Source: Isoetes taiwanensis | Taxonomy: Eukaryota > Streptophyta > Lycopodiopsida > Isoetales > Isoetaceae | Direction: 5' to 3' | Assembly: GCA_021234155.1 (NCBI GenBank) | Contig: JAJEKV010000052.1 | Span: 3,500,197 to 3,564,196, forward strand | DNA: 64,000 bases | In this document: positions 55,234-64,000 of the stretch, in pieces | Numbering within the stretch: position 1 is the stretch's first letter | Layout: every line of letters begins with the position of its first letter | Translations under genes and position numbers: made by a program | Notes under the pieces: model-generated | What the model saw: the letters and a program-made list of their open reading frames with translations, nothing else | Database searches by the model: none | What the model was told of the DNA's origin: nothing

Positions 55234-55760
55234 GAGAATGGACTTTTAGCGACGCGGCTTGCGACGCCCAGGCGACGATCGCCGCAAATAACGCCACCAT
55301 ATGACGCCAACGCGTCATCGCCGGGCAGTAACGCCGCATGCGACGATGGTGATCGCCCGGACACGATGGTGCATCGCCCGACACGATGGCGGAATACCGC
55401 AATCGCGGACTGTGTGTCACGCCAGCGACGACAGTGTCACGCTGTGTCGCTACGATGCTTAATGTGATGGTGTTACGCCCCTGGCAATCGCGGACGAGTG
55501 ACTGGCTCTTCGCCGTGGACGCTTTGCCGTGATGTTTATGTGTGATGTTTACGATGACGGACGCGCGACGCCAGATATGTGACTTGCGGTTTTATGCAGA
55601 GGTATATGACACGCCAAGTTATTTATATGTGACATATATGACACGCCCATAATGATATGTGACGATATGACACGCCAAGATGTATATGTGACGATATGAC
55701 ACGCTAGTAATGCACGATATGTGACGTGAGGTGGTCGATGTGACGATATTTTTTATACAC
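55234..55760. repeat. GACACGATGG / ATATGTGACGATATGACACG short repeats
   Basis: Two families of short repeats are adjacent. GATGGTG-ATCGCCCG-GACAC occurs about four times (55340-55400). GATATGTGACGATATGACACGCC occurs in about six diverged copies (55570-55735). They lie just beyond the transposase N-terminus, where subterminal repeats of a CACTA element are expected. No CACTA terminus was found. Confidence 0.65.
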
Positions 55761-57600
55761 GGTTTTGGTTTTTAGATTACAAATTCAATAATTGCCCTGA
55801 TTGATACTGCCCTGAAAAAAGACTCATCGCTCACCAACCCGCAAAATTTCATTTTTGCTGTTGCCCGCATTACGCATCATCACAAGATGTGCTAACCGCA
55901 TGAATTACCTCCTTCATCTAGACTTTGAGAAAATGGTTTTTTTGGGGCTTTGAGAGATTGCAAGAGCTGGAAAATATTGTCTCAACTATAATCAAAGAAA
56001 CCAAAAGAAGCACATATGGATACCAATGTGGGGAAGGGGTTATGATTTAAAATCTCATGCCGGGTATACAAGTAATTTAATGGCATTATGGAAGTTGAAA
56101 GATCAACATCAAGGTTGGAATCAAGAAGAATGCTTGAACTTGTAACTTTACCTCGCCAAACGCCGATGATTTTGTGATATATGATGGTGGAGGAATTATG
56201 CTTCAATTGCACAAGTTCCATATGAAGCCACCCCATTGATGAGGATTTTGAAAAGCCGAGATACTCATGTGGCTACACCTCGCTGATGGCCTTGTTTCGA
56301 GATCCATACATGGAAAGTGGAATTGAACATAGTTCCGGCCGCTATGCCGTAGAAGAGTATCTAAACCGCCACCGCACCTTGGAAGTCTTCAAAGTAGAGC
56401 ATGTCATGGTGCAAAGGAAAATGGGCTTCACCGGAGCTTAGGGATCAAGGCAAGGGTTGAGCTTTTTGACATTACCGGGTCCTTTGGTGCGCTTTTTAAC
56501 GCCATGCTCGATTGTTTTCGCTTCATGACTCATGAACTTGTTCCGCTTTGAGCTGCTAAGATTTTATGGGTTGTCGGGCCGATCGATTGTATGATCCGAC
56601 GGGCCACAACATACGCCAGCCTAAAAATCACGCGCTTTTTTTCGAGAAATCTCTTTAACCGGTTTTTTTAATTTCTTCATTATGGCCATTTCCGAGGTTG
56701 TGGAGGTTGTTGCCTTCTTGGACAAGTTTGTTCATCTAAAATCAAGAGAATTGTGGAGTTGGTTGAACTAAAATATTTTAATTGGTCATCTAGCAAAATG
56801 CTTTGGGAAGAAAATAAGTGTATTCTCGCAACATTCATTCTAGAACTTTCTACAACATTCGAATTTTCTAGAAGGATTCCTTAGGCTCACCCAAGATTCT
56901 CTTATATTTTAAAACTTTTAAACTTTCTAGAACATTCTAGAACTTTCAGATATGTGACATATGTGACATATGTGTCGTAGAAGGTCGATGTTCCGTGAAA
57001 AAGGCACCATCTTCATTGTGCCCTTAAGCCCCAGCAAGCATGTGAACTTTTAGTGTGAGCTTTTCTAATGGATTGAGCTTCATCCAGAATAATTCTAAAC
57101 CACCTAATGTTCGACAAGCAGCCCCTTTAGCCCTGGGGGCTGCTTTTCATCCTCTTCGATATTTCCGAATCCGTAACAAATGGTTCCGATATGTAGTAAG
57201 CACAATGTCGCGGTTTTACAAAGTTCAACACAATTTATTCTTTCCTCGATCTTCATGGTATATGTACACGTGATATTTGACGATGGTGCTACTTTTTCCT
57301 TCAATTCATGTTCCCATTGTTTTTTATTTAGGGCAAACAATCAAGGTGTTTTGCATTCTTCTTACATTGTATCTTTGACGCTTTGGCGGTCTAGGCCCTT
57401 CAAAATCAAAGCAATTGCAGTAGAGATTGTCTTTCCAATCCCCCTCGATAATTTGATAATTATAAACATATGAGTTCCCCTAATAATCGTTCTCGAAGTT
57501 CAGATTTCTCCATCCAAGCAAGGGTAATACGCCATATTACATCCCAACCATGTCAATTGCAAATTATAAAATATGAAATAATAAATATCTAGTCATACCC
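55761..57600. other. Mostly unassigned DNA
   Basis: Plus-strand pieces such as SCGYTSLMALFRDPYMESGIE (about 56265) read like protein but are broken and unrecognised. At 56945-56985 a short ACATATGTG tandem recalls the repeat at 55570-55735. At 57119-57144 GCAGCCCC...GGGGGCTGC forms a small hairpin. Short frames at 57055-57473 have no recognisable domain. Confidence 0.35.
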
Positions 57601-58005
57601 GTGCTTCGGTTCTATTGTTATCGTGTCATTGTCTAGATTTGCTTCTTCATCTCCTGCAATTGTATTCTAATATTCTAACCAATTTATCAGTCCCGCTATG
57701 AATAATGGCTAATATGGACTGCGGTAATAAATGAGTCTCAAATTTTGTAGTCGCTTAATGCATTCTTATCAAGTTCCTCCCCCGCAAATAATCTCCAAGC
57801 AGGACGAAGATATTCAGAAGTTTTCCCCGATGGGGTTGGTAAAAGGAGTATAGAAAATGATGCGCTGGCCATCTTTTTAGAGAGCTTGATTCACGCTTGA
57901 TAATCGAGCCACGCGCACACAAAAGTTCAGCTTTAGAGGATATTATGCTAGACACTCCACCGATATTTCTCGGGTGGATCTAGTTGGTTCTCAAGATAGT
58001 GTAGA
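57601..58005. other. Unassigned DNA upstream of the B3 remnant
   Basis: Frames on both strands are short and unrecognised. It may contain the upstream part of the B3 gene. Confidence 0.3.
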
Positions 58006-58422
58006 TTGTTAGATAAGAAAGTCCTTGAGACCTGCATTTCATTTCGCTTGTGCAAACCAAGTGGGCGGCTTGATTTGATAACCGATTCTCGCTGGATTTT
58101 TGTTTCAGCTCGCCATTCCAAAAAATCAACGCTAAGCACATTTGCCTCTAAGCACATTTGGCGATGGAATTGTGGAGAAAAAAAAGGTAAGATGCTTCGT
58201 TTATAGATTAAAAATCAATGCATGTGGAAATTTAGATATCGTTATTGGGATAGTTCGCAAAGTTATGTCTTCGAAAAGTACCGAGCAGTGTTTGTCAAGG
58301 CAAAGAATTTGCGTGTGAATGATGTGGTTTCGCTTGAGAGAGATATCCAAGGTAAAAAATTTTACATCACCGGGCTAAGGGATCCTTCTCCGGTGCTGGA
58401 AATTACAAAGTTGTTGCGGTGA
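58006..58422 (+). pseudogene. B3-domain transcription factor fragment (RAV-like)
   Basis: The frame at 58222-58422 encodes [17 protein letters not shown], then [18 protein letters not shown] and GKKFYITG. This is the second half of a plant B3 DNA-binding domain; RAV-type proteins have WRFRYSYWNSSQSYVL and FVKEKNLRAGDVVSF. B3 domains bind short DNA motifs such as CACCTG in the nucleus. The first half of the domain is damaged: a KK-STLSTFA piece and EKKGKM can be recognised in the frame at 58006-58206, which ends in a stop before MWKF. A stop follows soon after the B3 end (about 58423). This is either one exon of a gene or a fragment. No AP2 domain was seen. Confidence 0.7.
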
Positions 58423-59400
58423 TGCAAATGCCCTTGCGTAAAGTTTTGTTTGCCGTTTGGAGTCGATATTTGGTATTGAAGCAACTTAAATTCTATCTTT
58501 GATATAACTATAATATGGTAGTTTTGAGCTCGATTAGCTCCTCGGGTTGATCCGTAATTTTTGAGCTCTAATTTAGCTTTATGGTTGATCCGTAATTTTT
58601 GAGGCACCGGGCTGTATGTATATAAGCATGATGTAGAATACAAAAACTGGATATATGATATGATATAGATTTTAAATCGCTTTTCAAAATGGAATTTGAA
58701 GATAAAAAATATGAAGAAGATGAATATGATCGATGGATATCAAGAAGATGAATGCCAACCATGAATAAGGATATGACAATAATATTGCTTGTTTTAATTT
58801 GTATAGGCCTATTTGTGCTATGGGTATTTTGAAAAAAAAGGTATGAATTTAGTGATGGACATGGAGTTGGAGATGGTTGATCCAATTTTTTGAGCTCATA
58901 ATTTAGCTTCGGGTTGATCCGTGAGAAAGAGAAAAAAAGAAGGAATTAGAAATGACATATGGATTTACCCTCAGAATTTCTACAACGAGAATATTGGGTA
59001 GTCAAAAAGTGGGACTCCCATATCCTCAAACCCAACATCTTTAGAGAAGCAACAAAATGCAATCAATGAGGAACTTGGTGTCCAAAGATAGTGGGAGAAC
59101 CTTTCTCGACGAATTTGCAAATCCAAGGCATTAATGTCCCATGTGTCAAAGCTGCCCGATCAAAATTTGCCTAAAAAATGCCATCGCCCACGGGCGGGCA
59201 TCGCCACGACAAATGTCACTTCAAGAAATGTCGACCTCGGCCACACAATTTGCTCGCGGATGCTTTAATCGCTTTTATGTTCAAGTGTTTTGAGGTATGC
59301 AGATTTTAGGTTGTTACACAAAACTTGCTCGGGATTTTAGGTTGCTCGCCCGAACAAACATAGGTATACATAAATTTCATAACCGAAATGTAAATGTCAC
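58423..59400. other. AT-rich DNA with repeated GGTTGATCCGTAATTTTTGAG
   Basis: A motif of about 20 bases (GGTTGATCCGTAATTTTTGA) with an adjoining AGCTCTAATTTAGCTT recurs near 58545, 58583 and, more diverged, at 58875-58920. No gene is recognised. A segment around 58950-59150 contains short protein-like pieces without family resemblance. Confidence 0.45.
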
Positions 59401-59429
59401 ATTAAATGTCGATTATTAATGTCGACGTC

Positions 59430-59660
59430 GTGATGCGACGTCATGTGACATTACAGAACATAAGACACGTCAGTACGTACTTGCCACGTGTACTGCCAGG
59501 TCGCATGTGACCTGGATTTTGACCGTTGACTATACGTCGCATGCGACGTGGTCTACAGAACGTACGACACGCCCCGGGTATCGCATTTCGCCAGTGTACC
59601 GCCAAGTCGAGGTGACTTGGCATGTGACCGTTGACACTACGCCGCCGGGCGACGTCACGC
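59430..59660. repeat. Two tandem copies of a 119-bp unit rich in palindromes
   Basis: ACAGAACATAAGACACG (59453) and ACAGAACGTACGACACG (about 59555) begin two units. Each contains a palindromic stem of the CAGGT-CGCATGTG-ACCTG / CAAGTCGAGGTGACTTG kind, then GACCGTTGAC and a second palindrome (CGTCGCATGCGACG). Similar palindromes precede them at 59420. The design recalls transposon subterminal repeats; here they lie 25-250 bp upstream of a TATA box and gene. Confidence 0.75.
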
Positions 59661-59683
59661 CAAGACGCGACGTTAAAGATTTC

Positions 59684-59690
59684 TATATAA
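59684..59690 (+). promoter_or_regulatory. TATA box of the SET-like gene
   Basis: TATATAA lies about 105 bp upstream of the first ATG (59794), followed by a pyrimidine-rich leader. Confidence 0.5.
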
Positions 59691-59793
59691 ACAACTTTTT
59701 TCTCGGCCTTCATTGTTATTTCTTTTCGCCTCTTCCGTTCTAGCCTTTGGTGTTCTTCTTTTTAACCATATCTTATACTTGTTGCTGCCCTAC

Positions 59794-61468
59794 ATGGATC
59801 ACCATGGTCATCGGCATGATCGACGCCTGGAGATGGCCAGGAGACAGATTGATGCTGTCTTACCACCAGGGGAGGCGGATATGCGGAACCGCCACATGTA
59901 AGTTACTGGATTTTTGTATTTAGTAGCCTACATATATAAACTAGGAGAGGACGGTAATCGCGAAAGTAGTAAAAAAAAACGCAGTGTGTTTTTGGTCAAG
60001 GACACCTGGTCGCTTCCACTTGAGTGGAGAGGACAGGTGTGCCAGCCCAAACTCACCCTTCATACCTTACTAAGTACAATGTAGATTACAAAATTGAGGT
60101 GTCACGTGAAGTCAAGGTCATATGTCGACTTCACCTTGAGTGGAGGGACCTCTATGTATCGGGCTAGCTGCCTCAAAAAGATCTTTATTGAAATTGAAAC
60201 TTATATAAGGGTCATACTGAAAGGGGCATGGTCGGGCTTCACCTTGAGTGGGAGAGGACCACGGTCCCGCCAAAGGCCCCTCTGGGCCCATTTAGGATTT
60301 AGGGTTTAGGGTTTAGGGTTTAGGGTTTATACTACCATATATTGTATCTATCACGTACTGCTCAAACTATTGTGCAAGATATAGTACTTACCTTTTGTAA
60401 TTGGCGAGGGACAAAAATAGTTTGCGATTGTAAAAGATGTATGGGGCTGAAGAGACGACTTAGAACGGTTGTTGAAGACCATCCTGGATAAGATTTGGTA
60501 CATTTGAACAACCCACCGTGATCCGATGCTCGCCATGGATAATGTTGGTATACAATTATTATTTGTTTTTTTTTTAAGAGTATCTCTCCCCAGCTTTTAA
60601 GTATATATTCAAGATGTTTATGATATCTAAATATGTAGGTAGATGATGCCGATGTCTCCTCCAAACTAGATGTGGATTTTGGTTTAATGTTGTCCATAGA
60701 GGCATATGAAACTGAAGCAAGAACGGGATTCATCAATAATGTGGATGGGTGCCGCCAACGCCGAAAGTGTTCCCCCGCGGAAAGAACACCTAAGGGCTAC
60801 AATCATGAGAACATTGCATGTGTCGCACATTTCCCAAAAACGCTTTGGCCTCACCGCTCGAAAGCTGAAATTCCCTCAAGAATTGCAAAGATTAGTCCCA
60901 CCCCTTTGTTAGGCAATCGCGAAGACATTTGGCTTGTGAGGACTTACCTATCCCTATGGATCAAGAATTTGCTTATTGGGGGAAGAAGATACATCATTAT
61001 GCGGAGCCGCATTTGTCCGTAAGTCGGATTCTACTTATCTCCCAAGACGCCAGATAGAAGTGGAGCCAGATACCCACATTCCATTAATGCCATATGCGTG
61101 TCCCGAAAGTACCATTGGAAAACTTGGCAAACTTTGACTAAATATGCTTGGCGATGAGGATTTATGGAATGAATTCCAATGCCGCTACCGATAGTCGTGG
61201 GGGGCATGTGATGAGGAGTTGAAGTTTATTGATGGTCGCCGTGGGTTCATGGCAATATTGCAGTGGTTCATCAACAGTTCTATTGACAACCGTGAGCGAT
61301 GCAATTGTGAATTTTAGAGTGTCAAGGAGGGGAGGAAGATTTTTTACAAGATCCGTGAAAAAGCGTGATATATCATGGTGTGTGCTATTAAAAAGCATAA
61401 ACATTGGAGATGAGTTATTCATCAACTATCGCTATGATAGACCTCCCCCATTTGAGATGGAACAATAG
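59794..61468 (+). CDS. Spliced SET-domain-like gene, frame-damaged
   Basis: Exon 1 starts at the ATG at 59794 (MDHHGHRHDRRLEMARRQID) and ends at a perfect GTAAGT donor at 59898. After intronic repeats, coding resumes at about 60639 after a TATGTAG acceptor (DDADVSSKLDVDFGLMLSIE). It can be followed with shifts through EHLRATIMRTLHVSHISQKRF and LPRRQIEVEPDTHIPLMPYA to the C-terminus. The last part, DEELKFIDG, FINSSIDNRERCNCEF and KSINIGDELFINYRYDRPP, has the order of a SET methyltransferase core: a FINHS-like motif, an NCxF pair, then GxEL-xx-Y. SET domains methylate lysines on histones or other proteins. Two stops and several shifts interrupt the frame. An AATAAA lies at 61491. Exon joining phases are not all resolved. 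Confidence 0.5.
60005..60275. repeat. Three copies of a CTTGAGTGG repeat in the intron
   Basis: GG-TCG-CTTCACCTTGAGTGGAG-GGACC recurs at about 60009, 60125 and 60233 (spacing 116 and 108). It is the reverse complement of the core of the triple repeat at 21211-21545. Confidence 0.7.
60296..60328. repeat. Interstitial plant telomere repeats (TTTAGGG)4-5
   Basis: ATTTAGGG followed by four TTTAGGG units and a TTTA remainder. This is the common plant telomere unit, found here inside the intron directly after the third CTTGAGTGG repeat. Confidence 0.9.
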
Positions 61469-61783
61469 TATTGTTGTACTAAAAAAAAGGAATAAAGAGG
61501 TTTTTTTTTTAATATGTTTTTGTCATTCGTGAGTCTATACAAATGGTTGTATGTATTTTATACTTATTACATTATTTGACATGATGGTTAATAATGCTAC
61601 CCCCGGTTAATGAACTCATTCAGAAATGGCCCCATCCCGGATCCATTAGTTCGGTTACAGCAAAGGGAAAACCCATCGCCGTGGAATTTCTGGGTCGTGA
61701 GCGCGACCAATATGAAGATATTGCATAACGATCAATATGAAGAGGATGAACTATTGGATCTAACCCGAACGGTCTCGCGGACG
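61469..61783. other. 3' flank of the SET-like gene
   Basis: AATAAA at 61491, T-rich DNA, then unique DNA with a 68-codon frame (61610-61816) that I do not recognise. Confidence 0.4.
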
Positions 61784-64000
61784 GTTTTACGATGTCTCAA
61801 TCAAACCCTAATCTAGGATAGCTGAGGATCGTCTGATCAGATCCGGTTGTCGAGGATTTGATCGCGATCAACCTCAACCCGGATCATTACGTCCGATCCT
61901 TTAAGAGGAAAGGAAAGGCACCGGGTAAAAAGGAAAGACCGACGGAAAAGGAAAGGAAAAGACACCCAGCGCCGGAAAGAAAAAAGAAAGGAGAAAAGGA
62001 AGGTAAAAAGGACACCATGAAAAGGAAAAAGGGGAAAAGGTGAGAATGGAACAAGAGAAAAGAAAAAGGGAAGGGAGGAAAAGGAAGAAAACAGGGCAAC
62101 CGGAAAAAAAAGGTGAAGACCAGCAAGGACGGAAGGAAAAGGGGAAGATAAGAACGATGGAGAGAAGGGCGCTACTGAAAAACAGAAAGGAAGGAAAAGA
62201 GGCAAAAAAAAGGAAAAGGGCACGAGGAAAAGGAGGAGGAAACGAGAGAGGAAGGAGAAAGTGGCAACGAGAAGAGGAAAAGGTGGAGGAAAGGAAAAAA
62301 AAGAAGGGAAAGGAGAAAAGGAAAAGTGAAAAGCAAAAAAGAGAACGAAACATGAAAGGAGGAAAAGAGGAAAAGGAAAAAGGAAGAGGGAAGTGGGAAA
62401 AAGGAGGAAAAAGGCATGTGGAAAAGGTGGAAAAATAGAATGGAAAGAAAGGAAAAGACAACTGACCGAGACACAACACAGTGGAAAGGAAAAGGAAAAA
62501 GGAAAAAAGGAAAAAGGAAAAGGAAAGTGGAAAGTGGAAAGGAAAGGAAAGAGAAAAAGGAAGGAAAGAGGACCCACAAGGCACGAGAAGAAAATGGAAG
62601 AAAACGACAAAGAACGACACAAAGACACGAGAAGGAAAGGAAAATGAGAAGGAATGAAAGAGGTGGAGAAGAAAGAAAAAAAAAAAGAAAAAATACATGG
62701 AAAAGAAGAAAATGAGGAAAATGGAGAAGAGCCAACGCACAAAACCCGGAGGCATGGATGGACCGGAGCACACCGAGCCACTGAGCCGACCCATCAGCCC
62801 CAACGGAACGGACCGGATCATCCCGACCCACAACGGACCGACCAGGAACGGAAAAGGAAAATACACAAAGGAAGGACCCAAGAAAACGAAAGACAAGGAA
62901 GAGGAAGGAAAGGAAGGAAAATGGACAAGGAAGGACCGACAGGACCCGACCAATAACCAGGAAAGGAGACATGGAAGTGGAAGAAAGGAAATGGAAAGGA
63001 AAAAGGAGGAAGGGATCCGGGAAATGGAAAGGAAGGAAGAAAGGAGGAAGAGAGTGGAAGGAAAGGAAAAGGAAAGAAAGGACGGAAAGGAACGGAAAGA
63101 TAAGAAAAAGGAAAAATAGAAAGACAGGACCGAAGAGTCAAAGAAAATGAAGGAAAAAGGAAAAGGACAAGAAAGAAAAGAACGCAGATGAGGAAGGAAA
63201 GGAGGAAGAATGGTGAAAGAGGAACGGAATAACGCATGGAATAATGGAGATGGAGGAGCCCATGACACAGTGGACATGAGCGGAAAACAGAACGCCAGAC
63301 CAAAGATGGACATGGAGGAAGAGCCCCGGAAAGAATGAATCCCTTTAGCCCAGCCGACCCTGGGATCCATTGAGCCCGGAAAGCATGGAAACGACACAGG
63401 GACTTAAAGGAAGGTGACCAAGGAAGGACACGGAAGGAGGATGGAAACGATGGATTTAACCCGGAGAACGGAAACGCCAGTGGACGGAAAGCCGGACAGC
63501 CCCGGAGAGGAAATGGACCACTGATGGATGGAATGGTGGAGGAATGGAACGCACAGAATGGGTATAAATATAAATACACCATAGTGTGCATGAATAACCT
63601 GCACGAGACAGCAGTGAAGGAAGACAGAGACCAAGGAGACGGAGCCGGAATGGGCTTTCTTGGATAACCCTTCCATTTTCTTTTTGACTCCATATAATCT
63701 TTTCTACACATTTTTTCCTCTTCCTTTCTTAGAATCGGGATTTTCCTCCGGATCTCAAAAGCGGATCTACGCCCGATGCCGAACGAGGATCTGGATCCGT
63801 GCCTGATCCCGCGAACGGACGCCGATCCTGACGGATCCCAAAAACGCCCAAGCGACGAACGCGGAAAGGAAAGGATGGAAGGAATGACCGACGGATGACG
63901 AGGAAATGGAGGAAGGAAAAAGGAAGAAAGGAGGGAAGGAAGGAGGAAAAGGAGGGAAGGAAGGAAAGGATGGGGAATGGATGGAGGTCGAGATCTCGAG
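61784..64000 (+). mobile_element. Polypurine Helitron-like element, runs off the window
   Basis: From GGTTTTACGATGTCTCAATC (61784) to CCTTTAAGAGGAAAGG (61910) the sequence parallels the leader of the Helitron at 39428 (39444-39575). A polypurine body with units nearly identical to 39650-40150 follows. The 5' TCTTATATTATAATG is not recognisable, being replaced by GC-richer sequence. From 62560 on, the purine tract is broken by many CGACC/ACCGG-like interruptions, and 63180-63880 is only partly purine-rich. The 3' end is beyond the window. Long frames on either strand are compositional. Confidence 0.65.

Noticed and set aside
57180-57473. 97-codon plus-strand frame
   Set aside because: Its composition is hydrophobic and unordered, it matches no family, and no promoter or splice support was seen.
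61837-63711. Frames of 297-498 codons at the right end of the window
   Set aside because: They follow the purine tract composition and mix Phe/Ser/Pro runs with random residues; no domain is present.

Overview
This is nuclear DNA from a land plant with a large, transposon-filled genome. The evidence for a plant is a short run of TTTAGGG telomere-type repeats, a B3 DNA-binding domain of plant type, TNP2-type CACTA transposase remains, the first exon of a plant-type nucleobase-ascorbate transporter, and an LTR retroelement primed by initiator tRNA-Met. The sequence does not let me name the species. Duplicated stretches differ mainly by one- to few-base insertions and deletions. Real decay and long-read assembly error cannot be separated, so reading-frame breaks should be read with care.

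Layout. 1-5077: a minus-strand LTR retroelement (left LTR cut by the window edge) whose interior holds no recognisable pol. Instead it has an intact 262-codon ORF with its own promoter-like sequence, a histone H3-like pseudogene and a third broken coding stretch. 5078-12788: a frameshifted unknown gene, a 38-bp-period minisatellite split by a small hAT-type element, and a Helitron end. 12789-22540: a probable CACTA element with inverted subterminal repeats, holding an unknown spliced gene and a decayed kinase-like gene, and interrupted by two abutting Helitrons with polypyrimidine bodies. 22566-27313: a 4.7-kb Helitron. 27342-27435: a transporter first exon. 28821-36911: about 7.5 copies of a 1.1-kb tandem repeat.

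36912-55760: two direct copies of a larger unit (offset about 11 kb) separated by about two more copies of the 1.1-kb repeat. Each copy contains decayed CACTA transposase on the minus strand. Each copy also has its own Helitron insertion that the other copy lacks, so each provides the empty site for the other. 55760-61500: unique-looking DNA with a B3-domain fragment and a spliced SET-domain-like gene. 61784-64000: the start of another polypurine Helitron-like body that runs off the window.

The dominant theme is one family of Helitrons (hairpin GCCCAGC-AAC-GCTGGGC, then CTAG, inserted between A and T). Their interiors have been replaced by kilobases of almost pure purine on the element's sense strand. 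Long Phe/Pro/Leu or Lys/Gly/Glu open frames across those bodies are by-products of this composition, not genes.
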